NCBI RefSeq assembly: GCF_014274465.1
Contig: NZ_CP060394.1
Location: 4,216,001 to 4,280,000 of the forward strand
Source: Alloacidobacterium dinghuense
Lineage (GTDB): Bacteria > Acidobacteriota > Terriglobia > Terriglobales > Acidobacteriaceae
Direction of reading: 5' to 3'
DNA: 64,000 nucleotides
A program made the translations under genes and the position numbers. How positions within the stretch are numbered: position 1 is the first letter of the stretch; every line of letters starts with the position of its first letter. The notes under the pieces were generated by a model that had not been told where the DNA came from, made no database searches, and saw only the letters and a list, made by a program, of their open reading frames with translations. Below, one piece after another: positions 42,907-52,700 of this stretch.

Positions 42907-43968
42907 TTATCGCTTCAGCACCTGCTCCAAATATGCCAGGGCGCGGGCATCCTGGGATTGTCCCAGCCAGAAGAAGGCCTCTTTGCGGATCACGGGATTC
43001 GGGTTTGTATCTGCTACATGAATGAGCTGTGGTACGCCTTCATCCTTTGGCAATTGGCTGAGGGCAAAGACAGCCTTCTTCTTTACATCCGTCTCAGGGT
43101 CATTCTGAATCGCATCGGTGATTGCGGCGCTTGCTTTCTTGCCGGCCTTCTGAGCCAACCAGAAGAGAGCCTGTTCTCGCACCTTAGGGTTGGCGTCGGA
43201 TTTCGCCATCCGCAACAATTCATCTTGCGCTTCGGGATCGGAGTTTTGCGAGAAGTCAAATGGCAGCTTCTCTCGAAATGCTGTTTCGGTAGTTTGCTTT
43301 TCCAGAGCTTGCAAGGCTACGAAGCCTTCGTGCCCGCGTTGCACTCCCAGCCAGAACGCTGCCTGCTCACGCACATGCATAGACGCAGTCGATAATGCGA
43401 TTTGAGAGAGAGCATGCGTGGCTTCCGGCGTCTCGTGATAGCTGATCGACAGGAGTGCGCCATCGATAATTTTGGAGTGATCCGATTGCGATGACTGCGT
43501 CGCGAGTTGAGCAAGAAATGCGACGCTCTCATCCGGATTGACTCCGGTTAACCACGTGAATGGAACACCGCCCGCATCGAGATGGCATCCGGCCATAACT
43601 GGCCTGACCCTGATAATTTGACCGTGATCCAAGCGAAAAAGAATATAGATGTTCTGTGGAACCGGCGCGCGGTCGCCACTGCTCATGCTGTGGTCATTCT
43701 CTTCCAGTCGATATTCACCGCAACATCCATCGTCCATCTGTGATGTATCTGACCAGTTTGAACACGTAGATAGATGCGATTGTGGAAGAGCCGCCACTTC
43801 ATATCCCAGCCAGAGTTGCTCACTTGATTGGCGAAATCGGTCCACCGCAACGGTGAGTTTCCCTCCTAGCGGTTCGACCGTGAACTGAGTGTTGGTGACC
43901 TTCGGTTGCTGCGCCAGAAGTGCAAGCGTGGATGCGCAGATGACGATTGCAAGTAGATGCCTCTTCAT
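42907..43968 (-). CDS. Exported HEAT-repeat protein (third gene after the sigma factor)
   Basis: The 353-residue protein has a signal peptide (about 1-20), a beta-rich middle with a Cys pair (SDTSQMDDGCCGEYRLEEND) and, from about residue 165, five or six HEAT-like helical repeats such as NPKVREQALFWLAQKAGKKA and DVKKKAVFALSQLPKD. HEAT arrays are protein-binding scaffolds. It starts 11 bases after the previous HEAT gene and is surely co-transcribed with it and with the sigma/anti-sigma genes. It probably acts in the periplasm as part of a stress or signalling complex. Confidence 0.8.
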   Translation of the reverse strand: MKRHLLAIVICASTLALLAQQPKVTNTQFTVEPLGGKLTVAVDRFRQSSEQLWLGYEVAALPQSHLSTCSNWSDTSQMDDGCCGEYRLEENDHSMSSGDRAPVPQNIYILFRLDHGQIIRVRPVMAGCHLDAGGVPFTWLTGVNPDESVAFLAQLATQSSQSDHSKIIDGALLSISYHETPEATHALSQIALSTASMHVREQAAFWLGVQRGHEGFVALQALEKQTTETAFREKLPFDFSQNSDPEAQDELLRMAKSDANPKVREQALFWLAQKAGKKASAAITDAIQNDPETDVKKKAVFALSQLPKDEGVPQLIHVADTNPNPVIRKEAFFWLGQSQDARALAYLEQVLKR

Positions 43969-43979
43969 AACCTGGCTCC

Positions 43980-45221
43980 TTATTTGTTGAGAACTTCAAT
44001 CATGTAGTCGGTCGCTTCCTTGTTGTGCATCACCGCGAGCTTTCCGACGATATCTCGCTTTGCGGAAGGATCTTTCTCAGAGCGTGCGAGCGCGACAAGA
44101 TCGTGTGCGTCCCCGGCAACGAACAACGCGTCGAGCACAGCCTTCTTCGATTCTTCATCTGTGCTTTTGGAATAGATCGACATTAATGTTGGAACCGAGG
44201 AAGAGCCGCCGACGACTCCCAGATTCCGGATCGCCTTGCGGCGAAGCTCAGGATCCTGTTCAGACGAAGCGATTGCGCTCAGTGCCTCGGCTCCTTTGGC
44301 GCCGGCGGGAACAAATGCGTTGATCACCGCCGCCTTGACGTCTTTGCTACTGGTCGCCTGATACAGGGTCGATAGCTGGGAGACAGCGCCGAGAGCGCCG
44401 AGTTCTGAAATAGCATGCCGCGCCAGTTCGGGATCGGATTCGTGCTGCGCCACCTGTACTAACTTGTCGGGCGCATTCATCACGAGGTAGGAATTCAGAA
44501 CAGCTCTCTTGACAGACTCGTTGGTTGACCGAGCGTAAATATCTGCAAGCGTGTCAGCAGCTTTATTTCCCTTGGTGACCGCGAGCAGATTAATGGCCTT
44601 GACCTGCAGGTTAGGATCCTTTTCGCCGCGAATGATCTGCCCAAGCAAATCCTGTGCCTGCTTCGACTGATCCTGTGCAAGCACAAAGAGGGCGCGCTCT
44701 TTCAGGCGCTCAGACTGTTGCCCTTCCAGGATGTGCTGAAGGATTGGCAGAGCATTCGCATCTCCACTTTGCATCAGCGAGTTCAGGGCGAGCAACTTAA
44801 GATCTTCATCCTGCTCCGCTTGCGGCTGGACAGGGCTGCCACTCTTGCCGCGGATTTCGATTTCGAGCGCATTGCATTCCTTGAGCCAATTACTCTTTGG
44901 AAACGACAGGCGAAGATCAGAGCACGTCTTCAGGGCATCAGAAGAATTGCCCTCCTTGTTCTCCGCGTAGGCCTTCCAGTAGAGAGCACCATCGGCGCGA
45001 CGGCCATGTTGATCAACTACTTGGTTGAGCAGCGACTCCGCATCCGACCAGCGGCTCTCATTGATGGCGCGGGTCGCGTCGGCGTAAAGCTGATCCTCAC
45101 GCGCGTTCGCCTGCGCTGCATCGCCTTCAGAGGGCTGAAAGATGAGCGCCGAGGCACCTGGAACCGGCAGTAACAAGGCGCCGCAAAGTGCGACAGACCA
45201 AAACCAATGGGTTGTTCTCAT
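43980..45221 (-). CDS. Exported HEAT-repeat protein (second gene after the sigma factor)
   Basis: The 413-residue protein has a signal peptide (about 1-25), a tetratricopeptide-like helical part (about 45-110; YADATRAINESRWSDAESLL, DGALYWKAYAENKEGNSSDA) and a long HEAT array from about 135 to the end (ERLKERALFVLAQDQSKQAQ, DPELRRKAIRNLGVVGGSSS and others). It overlaps the anti-sigma stop codon by one base (TAATG), indicating translational coupling. With its neighbour it forms a pair of exported scaffolds encoded with an ECF sigma factor; they may sense or relay an envelope signal. Confidence 0.83.
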   Translation of the reverse strand: MRTTHWFWSVALCGALLLPVPGASALIFQPSEGDAAQANAREDQLYADATRAINESRWSDAESLLNQVVDQHGRRADGALYWKAYAENKEGNSSDALKTCSDLRLSFPKSNWLKECNALEIEIRGKSGSPVQPQAEQDEDLKLLALNSLMQSGDANALPILQHILEGQQSERLKERALFVLAQDQSKQAQDLLGQIIRGEKDPNLQVKAINLLAVTKGNKAADTLADIYARSTNESVKRAVLNSYLVMNAPDKLVQVAQHESDPELARHAISELGALGAVSQLSTLYQATSSKDVKAAVINAFVPAGAKGAEALSAIASSEQDPELRRKAIRNLGVVGGSSSVPTLMSIYSKSTDEESKKAVLDALFVAGDAHDLVALARSEKDPSAKRDIVGKLAVMHNKEATDYMIEVLNK

Positions 45222-45979
45222 TAAATATTTGCTCCTTTCTGGGAAGCTTGAGCATTTGTTTTTTGTTCGGAAACCTTTGTGCGTAGAACACGGATCTGGA
45301 AGAGCAGGCCTTGCGTGTTCATTTCCTGTTGAATCCGCGCGATGTCTGTGTTGCTCAAATCGTCAGGTGAATTGGCGACCTCAAGAAGCACGCGCTCAAG
45401 ATGATCAAGCGCGGCAGCGAGAAGAGGATCATCGGTTTGAGCGACGCTCTGCCGATATAACCGATTGTCGGTGAGCAGCTGCCGGGCCTCAGCCTGCAAC
45501 GGTAAATCAACATTCTCCCCTTCGGCGCCAGCATGGTTCAGCTGAACAAGGAGACGCTCTGACCGGTCGAGGTGATTGTCGAGAACAAAGAGTACAACAC
45601 GCTCTTTTGCCTGTTGCGGATTGCCTGCTTGCAGTGTTTTGGTGTGAGCATGCTCCCACATTCGTCCCGCCCAAAATGCTCCAGCCAGAAACACCAGGCA
45701 GGCTGCTGCATATGCAAGTTGAGGCCAGAGTAAGAATCTGCGCTTCCGTTTAGGCTGATAAGGCCGCAGTGCTCCTTGGATGGATTGCCAGACTTGGGCT
45801 CCGTATTCTGAACTTCTCGGCGGCGGCTCCGGCACGCGAATACTTCCGAGCAGTTTTCCCAGCTCTTCATAAGCCTGGGCACATTGCTTGCAGGCCTGAA
45901 GATGTATCTCGGCATCAACCTTATGGGAATCCTCCGAGTAGTAGTGCTCGATCATCTCTTCTTCTGTCAAGTGCTTCAT
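45221..45979 (-). CDS. Anti-sigma factor with zinc-binding domain and one membrane helix
   Basis: The protein of about 252 residues begins MKHLTEEEMIEHYY and carries the ZAS-type motif His26-x3-Cys30-x2-Cys33. A basic region and a membrane helix (about 85-105, LAYAAACLVFLAGAFWAG) follow, and then a helical periplasmic part. Such proteins hold the ECF sigma factor at the membrane and release it on a signal. The ATG at 45979 overlaps the sigma gene's TGA in an ATGA arrangement, which decides the start over an upstream in-frame ATG. The partner sigma gene is directly upstream and the HEAT genes follow. Confidence 0.9.
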   Translation of the reverse strand: MKHLTEEEMIEHYYSEDSHKVDAEIHLQACKQCAQAYEELGKLLGSIRVPEPPPRSSEYGAQVWQSIQGALRPYQPKRKRRFLLWPQLAYAAACLVFLAGAFWAGRMWEHAHTKTLQAGNPQQAKERVVLFVLDNHLDRSERLLVQLNHAGAEGENVDLPLQAEARQLLTDNRLYRQSVAQTDDPLLAAALDHLERVLLEVANSPDDLSNTDIARIQQEMNTQGLLFQIRVLRTKVSEQKTNAQASQKGANI

Positions 45980-46548
45980 GACTTCACCCAAAGCGGCGCG
46001 AGCGACTGCCGCATTTTTTGTACTGCGCGAAACACGGCCTGCTTTGCTGCGTTCGGCGCGATTCCGAGTGCGATTGCAATCTCTTCTGTTGAGCGGTCTT
46101 CCATGTGGCGAAGAACGAAGGCGACGCGCTCGGTCGGCGTCAGTTTTTCCATGGCGGCTTGTCTACGCGCCTCGATCTCCTGGCTGAGCAGAAGCCGGTC
46201 GGGTCCGGCGGTGCGGTCCTGGAGTTGAATGGCTGCCTGCTCACCGTCGTATTCCTCGGTAATGGGCATCACCGCCTGGTTCCTATGTTTGTTCAAGACA
46301 TCGAGTGCGCAGTTCATAGCAATCCTGTAGAGCCAAGTACGAAAGTTGGATCGGGCATCGAAACCTTCGAGGCCGCGATAGCCTCGGAGGAATGCTTCCT
46401 GCACAACCTCTTCGGCGTCGGCCTCGTTTTCCGTAATGCGGAAGGCGACACGAAATACACTTTGACTGTGGCGTGCCACGAGCTGGCCATATGCGTCCTT
46501 GTCTCCGGCTAGAACGGTCCGGATGAGCGCGTAGTCGTCATTCCCCAT
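45976..46548 (-). CDS. ECF-type RNA polymerase sigma factor
   Basis: The 190-residue protein has sigma region 2 (FRVAFRITENEADAEEVVQE, FRTWLYRIAMNCALDVLNK) and region 4 (LTPTERVAFVLRHMEDRSTE, NAAKQAVFRAVQKMR), with no region 3, as in RpoE-like ECF factors. It directs RNA polymerase to envelope- or stress-response promoters. It is first in the sigma, anti-sigma, HEAT, HEAT operon and is divergent from tex. ECF factors usually activate their own promoter; the region upstream (46549-46664) is short, and I could not identify a convincing -35/-10 pair by eye. Confidence 0.95.
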   Translation of the reverse strand: MGNDDYALIRTVLAGDKDAYGQLVARHSQSVFRVAFRITENEADAEEVVQEAFLRGYRGLEGFDARSNFRTWLYRIAMNCALDVLNKHRNQAVMPITEEYDGEQAAIQLQDRTAGPDRLLLSQEIEARRQAAMEKLTPTERVAFVLRHMEDRSTEEIAIALGIAPNAAKQAVFRAVQKMRQSLAPLWVKS

Positions 46549-46664
46549 TCAGCGCATTAGACAGGATTGTGGGCATGCGGTTAGGAAATTTTTTCGGGAC
46601 AGCTCGTGGAAGAAGCGCAGGCCATTCTGTGGATGTCCGAATTTCCTCACCTCGGCCATTTAGC

Positions 46665-48944
46665 ATGAACTTAGACAGTCCCATGAGCAACGCAAAATCT
46701 CTTTCGCCTGAAATTCTTCTTCATATTGCTCAAACTCTTAACCTTCCCGTTCGCGGTCTTGCTTCCGTGATTGAGCTGCTCGATGAGGGCGGAACGGTTC
46801 CCTTTATTGCCCGCTATCGCAAAGAGGCTACTGGGAACCTTGACGAGGTGCAGATTCGCAACATCGAAGAAAAGCTCGCCTACTTTCGCGAGCTGGAGGA
46901 TCGACGCACAACGATTTTGTCTTCCATCTCAGAACAGGGCAAGTTGACCGATGAGTTAAAGGCGCGCATCGAAGCCATCCTCGACAAGAGTGAGCTCGAA
47001 GATCTTTACCTTCCCTACAAACCTAAACGACGGACAAAGGCGACGATAGCGCGAGAAAAAGGGCTGGAGCGATTGGCGCAATATCTGTGGGCGCAGCAAC
47101 CCGGCGCGCAGACACTTGACAGCATGGCTCCAATGTTTGTGAACGCAGAATTCGGAGTGACAACGGTTGAGGATGCACTTGAAGGGGCGCGGCATATCGT
47201 TGCCGAGTGGATCAGCGAAGTTGCAGATCTGCGCAAAGCTCTCCGGCAGCTGATGTTCGATGAGGGCGTAGTGATCAGCCGCAAGTCTCTCGACGCCAGC
47301 GACGAGCATGAAAAGTTCAAGATGTATTACGAATACAAAGAACCAGTGAAAACGATTCCCTCTCATCGGATGCTGGCTATTCGTCGCGGCGAAAGCGAGA
47401 ACGTACTTTACTTTCTTATTGAGCTTGAGACGCAGCGACCTCTTGCCGTCATACAGTCGCATGTCCTTCGTCAGGCGGGCGATTGGACCAGGCAACTGGA
47501 ACTGGCCTGCGAGGACGCATGGCAGCGATTGCTCAACTCCTCGATTCAGGCGGAGATTCGCCTTGAGCTGAAACAACGCTCTGATGTTGAGGCGATCCAG
47601 GTTTTTCGCGACAACCTTTATCACTTACTGCTGGCGCCACCTGCAGGACCGATCTCCGTTCTCGGTATTGATCCTGGCTTGCGCACGGGTTGCAAAATTG
47701 CCGTTGTCGATGAGACGGGAAAGATGCTGGCGCATGACGTGATCTATCCACATACCTCGAAGCACGGCATTGCGGAATCGAATCAAAAGCTGGAGAACCT
47801 TCTGCGTCAACACAACGTGCGCGCAATCGCTATTGGTAATGGAACAGCTTCACGGGAAACGGATTCATTCGTAAGGGATTTTCTGCGGGAAAAGCAGCTT
47901 CACGAAATCTTTTCAGTCACGGTCAGCGAGTCAGGCGCAAGCGTCTATTCTGCTTCTGACATTGCCCGGCAGGAATTTCCTGATCTCGATCTCACCGTGC
48001 GCGGAGCCATCTCCATTGCTCGGCGTCTTCAGGATCCACTTTCGGAGTTGGTTAAAGTCGATCCGAAATCGATCGGTGTCGGTCAGTATCAGCATGATGT
48101 CGACCAGCGGCGCTTGCAAGAGTCTCTTGAAAACGTAATCGAAAGCTGCGTGAATCGCGTTGGCGTGGATCTCAATACTTCATCGTGGACACTGCTGCGC
48201 TATGTTGCTGGAGTGACCGAGCGCACGGCGATCAATATCGTCAATCATCGCAATGAGAATGGACGGTTTCGCTCCCGCGCAGAAATACTTGAAGTTTCAG
48301 GCGTCGGTCCAAAGACCTTTGAGCAAGCGGCTGGATTTCTTCGCATTCGCAATGGAGACAATCCGCTCGATATGACAGCTGTGCATCCTGAGTCCTATCC
48401 CGTCGTCGAGCAGATCGCACAATCATTGCAAACGCCGATTGGCGAAATAATCCGCAGTCCTGAACTGCTTGAGAAGGTTGACCGCACGCAGCTCAAAGCA
48501 GGTGCTTTTACGCTGAACGACATTCTCGATGAACTGCGCAAGCCCGGCCGCGATCCACGCGACAAGTTCGTCGCCCCCAATTTTCATGAGGGCGTGAGGG
48601 AAATCTCAGACCTGCAAGTCGGAATGGTGCTCGAAGGCATAGTGACCAATGTGACGAAATTCGGCGCCTTCGTTGATATTGGCGTGCATCAGGATGGCCT
48701 CGTGCATATCAGCGAACTGTCGAATCGGTTCATTAAAGAACCATCGGAAGCCGTTAAGGCCGGACAGATCGTGAAAGTAAAGGTACTGAGCGTGGAGGAG
48801 AAGACGAGACGCATTTCGCTTTCGATGAAGGCGTTGATGGAACCTGGCAGGCAGCCCGCACCAAAAGCAAAGCAACCAGCAAAATCACAACCCACTCTGA
48901 ATGACAAACTCGCAGCGCTCTCCACGAAGTGGAGAGTGCATTAG
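46665..48944 (+). CDS. tex: Tex-family RNA-binding protein with S1 domain
   Basis: The protein of about 759 residues has all parts of Tex: the N-terminal helical region (IIELLDEGGTVPFIARYRKE-type motif reading VIELLDEGGTVPFIARYRKE), the YqgF-like RNase H domain (LGIDPGLRTGCKIAVVDE), the helix-hairpin-helix region (VNRVGVDLNTSSWTLLRYVA, EVSGVGPKTFEQAAGFLRI) and the C-terminal S1 domain (MVLEGIVTNVTKFGAFVDIG, VHISELSNRF). Tex binds RNA and is linked to transcription and stress tolerance. The frame is open to 46569; ATG 46665 or 46683 fits the family N-terminus better, but neither has a strong ribosome-binding site. Confidence 0.95.
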   Translation: MNLDSPMSNAKSLSPEILLHIAQTLNLPVRGLASVIELLDEGGTVPFIARYRKEATGNLDEVQIRNIEEKLAYFRELEDRRTTILSSISEQGKLTDELKARIEAILDKSELEDLYLPYKPKRRTKATIAREKGLERLAQYLWAQQPGAQTLDSMAPMFVNAEFGVTTVEDALEGARHIVAEWISEVADLRKALRQLMFDEGVVISRKSLDASDEHEKFKMYYEYKEPVKTIPSHRMLAIRRGESENVLYFLIELETQRPLAVIQSHVLRQAGDWTRQLELACEDAWQRLLNSSIQAEIRLELKQRSDVEAIQVFRDNLYHLLLAPPAGPISVLGIDPGLRTGCKIAVVDETGKMLAHDVIYPHTSKHGIAESNQKLENLLRQHNVRAIAIGNGTASRETDSFVRDFLREKQLHEIFSVTVSESGASVYSASDIARQEFPDLDLTVRGAISIARRLQDPLSELVKVDPKSIGVGQYQHDVDQRRLQESLENVIESCVNRVGVDLNTSSWTLLRYVAGVTERTAINIVNHRNENGRFRSRAEILEVSGVGPKTFEQAAGFLRIRNGDNPLDMTAVHPESYPVVEQIAQSLQTPIGEIIRSPELLEKVDRTQLKAGAFTLNDILDELRKPGRDPRDKFVAPNFHEGVREISDLQVGMVLEGIVTNVTKFGAFVDIGVHQDGLVHISELSNRFIKEPSEAVKAGQIVKVKVLSVEEKTRRISLSMKALMEPGRQPAPKAKQPAKSQPTLNDKLAALSTKWRVH

Positions 48945-48966
48945 GAACTGGGTGTGGGATGTCAGG

Positions 48967-48994
48967 AATAGCCGGAACCTACGTTCCGGCTATT
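48967..48994. terminator. Bidirectional hairpin between tex and the Sel1 gene
   Basis: AATAGCCGGAAC and GTTCCGGCTATT form a perfect 12-bp stem with a CTAC loop, placed between two convergent genes. It overlaps the last codons of the minus-strand gene. Confidence 0.75.
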
Positions 48995-49673
48995 GGTCTT
49001 CAAGGGCCTTCAGTGCATCATGCGCATCGGGATACCCAAGTTTGTCGGCCTTCTCGTACCAGGCAATCGCCTGCTGAGTGTTTTTCGTAACACCCTGGCC
49101 TTTCTCAAATAAATAGCCGACTTTGTATTCTGCCTCGGGACGGTTCTGCTTAGCCGCTTCCATGTACCAGTTCATTGCTGCAGCATAGTCCTGTTTAACG
49201 CCATCCCCCTGCTCGTACATTTCACCGAGCCTGAATTGTGCGTCGGCGCGCCCCTGCTCTCCGGCCTTGGCATACCACTTCGCGGCCTCTGCAGAATCCT
49301 TCGTCGTTCCGCGTCCGCGATCATACATCTGGGCAAGCCTGAACTCGGCGTCCTTATGGCCTTGCTTGGCAGCTAGCGTGTACCACTTCACTGCTTCGGT
49401 TGGATTCTGCGGGTTTACGGCTACGTCGAGCAATCCGCCGAGACGATATTCGCCATCGGCGTAGCCTTGGTTTGCCGCCATCTGCATCCACTTGACCGCT
49501 TCCTTGATATTTCGCGGCGTAGCAAACGCGTACGACATGCCAACCTGCACTTGAGCAGCCGGATCTCCGGCAAGCGCCTTCTGCTTGGTTGCCTCGATGT
49601 TGTCCTGACCTGCTACGCCAAACGCCAGCGGCGCACTTACAGCTAGCAATACCACTGAAATCCATTGCTTCAT
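48990..49673 (-). CDS. Exported Sel1-like repeat protein
   Basis: The protein of about 227 residues has a signal peptide (ending AFGVAGQ) and six or so Sel1-type helical repeats of 36 residues, each with the 'A-x-x-x-L-G-x-M-Y-x-x-G-x-G-V-x-x-D-x-x-x-A-x-x-W-Y' pattern, for example DAEFRLAQMYDRGRGTTKDS and EAEYKVGYLFEKGQGVTKNT. Sel1 repeats bind proteins and serve as scaffolds in the periplasm. GAGGGGAT nine bases before ATG 49673 fixes the start. It ends at a shared hairpin opposite tex and lies 56 bp after the giant Ig-like gene, possibly in the same transcript. Confidence 0.9.
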   Translation of the reverse strand: MKQWISVVLLAVSAPLAFGVAGQDNIEATKQKALAGDPAAQVQVGMSYAFATPRNIKEAVKWMQMAANQGYADGEYRLGGLLDVAVNPQNPTEAVKWYTLAAKQGHKDAEFRLAQMYDRGRGTTKDSAEAAKWYAKAGEQGRADAQFRLGEMYEQGDGVKQDYAAAMNWYMEAAKQNRPEAEYKVGYLFEKGQGVTKNTQQAIAWYEKADKLGYPDAHDALKALEDQ

Positions 49674-49728
49674 AACGCGATCCCCTCTTGTTGATAGCCT
49701 CGTTGCACAATTGACGCAGGCCGCTTGT

Positions 49729-52700
49729 TTACTGCTCAAAGTGCAGGATTGTAGGCTGCGTCACTGTTGCATCGACGTCCAGTCCAACCATTTCAGATGG
49801 ACTGATCACCCAGAGCGCGATTGTTGCCGCGCTGGGAGACGTCAACAAGATACTTCCTCTTCCGTTGTTGGAGACCGCTGAGACGGAGTAAGTTCCGGCA
49901 AGAGTTTGATTGGGGCTCAACGCCGAACTCTTGCTTATATCCTCTGCACCAGCTAGCGTGCCCTGCCCCCGGACGTTGCTGCTTCCATCAAAGCTGCTCT
50001 CGCCCGAGTACAGCGGCACTGCCTGCACAATTGGCTCTCCGGAACCGAGCAGGTATGTTCCAAGAGCGTCGGAGTTGGAGAATGGTGGCACAATCGTCAC
50101 CGGATCCATCTGGCCGACACTTGCAGCTGCCGTTGATGCATCCATGACAAAGCCCTGATTCGGACCTGTGGCGTACACGTACCAGATGATGGGTCCGGTA
50201 CTCGGACTATTCAGGTTCAATGTGCCACGGCCATTCAACTCAAGGTCATATGCCCCGGTCATTGAACCCCCCACGGTGATGTTGCCGCCATTGTTCTGAT
50301 CGAAGGTGACACCCACATTGACAGTGCCATCGAATTGGAGCCGTCCAACCATGTCTTCTGGCGCGCTTCCATTTGTGCCACTGAGATTAAAGATGGAACC
50401 ACCTTTGAACGAGGATGAAGTGAAGGGAGCGCCGTTCTGCAGCACCGCTGGTCCGCCGATGATCACTCCGTTCTGGAATATCGGATCGACAGAGACCATC
50501 AGAAATTCGTTCGCAGAGACAACGTAGAGCGCGAAGTCGACAGTTCCGCCGCCGAAACCTGGAATCAGCAGAGTGGCTGTGCCGCGACCCGTGGAATCCA
50601 CAGTGTAGATACCATTGAAGGAGGCGAAGGTTGGAGAGACGGAGCCGCCATCATTCACATCGAGCGTGCTGCCTGCGATGAAGCCGATGCCATCCGGGAA
50701 CATGAGGCCGAGAGCTCCGACGCGAGCGCCGCCCATGTCGGAACCGGACAGACCCATCACATATCCGTTCGCCAGAACAGAAGGATCGAAGGCGGTCGGA
50801 TCCTGCTTCAGGATGACACCTGAACCCCGGACACCTGACTGATCGAAGCTGACAAAACGCCCCTTATTACCTAACAGGTTGAGCGCAAATTTATAGGTGA
50901 ACGCTCCGAGCGGACTGTTGATCGTCATCGTGCCCCGGTTGTCGCTGCTTACCGTGTATGTACCTGTGATCGCAAGGTCCGTTGCTGGCGCAGCAACGTT
51001 GTTCACGTCTTCGGTGCCGGTTGTAATCCGGCCCTGACCATTTGCGGTGAATGAACCGGCAGCCTGGTAGACGCCGTTGCTATCGAAGCCGGTGAAGAAG
51101 AAGGCGTACTGGCCATCAAGCTTCGAGTTGTTGGTGGAAACCAGCGTCACCGTAGCGGATGCGGAAGCGGATGTATTTGCTTGCGACGTGGCTTTTACCG
51201 TGACCGTCGCCGGGCTTGGCAAACTCGCAGGGGCTGTGTAAAGACCCGCCGTGCTGATCGTGCCGCAAGTGCTGCCGGAGCAGCCTGTTCCGCTCACACT
51301 CCACGTAACCGCGGTGTTGGATGAGCCGGCGACACTGGAGCGGAATTGCTGCGTCGTGCTAACCGCAACAATTGCATTTGTGGGAGAAACTGTAACTATT
51401 ACAGGCACAATAACAGTTACCGTTGCTGTCCCCGTTGTTATTCCATCGGCAACCGATGTAGCCGTTACCGTAACTTGGGCCGGATTGGGAACGCTGGCGG
51501 GTGCTGTGTATAAGCCGCTGGCAGTGATGGTGCCGCAGGCTGATCCAGAGCAACCGGAGCCGTGAAGGGTCCACGTCACCGCTGTATTCGCCGCACCCGT
51601 CACTTTCGCGGTGAATTGCTGGCTCGCATTTTCCGCAACCTGCACCGGATTCGGAGTCACCGCTACCGAAATTTGCTGCATGATGATGACGGTGGCGCTG
51701 GCGGATTTTGTAGAGTCAGCGGATGATGTCGCGGTAACCGTCACAAACGAAGGATTCGGAACAGTTGAAGGAGCGGTATAGAGACCGGCTGTACTGATAG
51801 TTCCGCATGTCGAGCCGGTGCAACCAAGCCCGGTGACACTCCATGTGACTGCTGTGTTGGTCGATCCTGTAACCGTGGCCTTAAATTGCTGTTGGGCACT
51901 TACGTTCACTTGTGCCGTAGTGGGCGTGAGGCTTACGCTCACCGAGGAAGGTGCTGAAATGGTTACAGTCGTCGAGCCCTTTATGGTGGCATTCGAGAGC
52001 GATGTCGCGGTGACGACTACAGTATTGGGACTCGGTGCGGTCGTGGGAGCCGTGTAAAGGCCGGTTGAGCTGATTTGCCCGCAGGTGATGCCGAAGCATC
52101 CATTTCCTGTCACACTCCAGAGAACAACCCCACTTTGCGGACCGGTCGCGCTGAACTGTATCTGAGCGCCAGGCTTTACCTGAGGATTGCTTGGCGAGAT
52201 CGTAAGTACTGAAGCGGCGACTATGGTTACGTGTGCCGAACCTGACTGGCTAGGTGCTGCGGCCGAGGTCGCGACGACGGTGACAGTTGGTGACGCGGGT
52301 ACGGTTGCGGGTGCGGTGTATAAGCCGAAGTTCGATATCGAGCCGCATGCGGCACCGCTGCACCCTGTTAAACTCCAGGTGACCGCTGTGTTGGTGGTAC
52401 CGCTCACTGTTGCCGTGAACTGCTGCTGACCTCCGGCCGGCACTTGTGCAGTAGTGGGAGAGACGGCAACTGAAATGGAAGAAGCGGCTTCGATTACCAC
52501 GGTGGCCGAAGCGGACTTCGTAGTATCAGCAACGGACGTTGCCGTCACCGAAGCCAGAGCTGGATTCGGAATTATTGCAGGCGCCGTGTAAAGGCCGGCA
52601 GAGGTGATCGTCCCGCACGATCCGGATACGCAGCCGATGCCCGACACCGTCCAATTCACCGCAGTGTTAGAACTTCCTGTAACGGTTGCCTTGAATTGCT

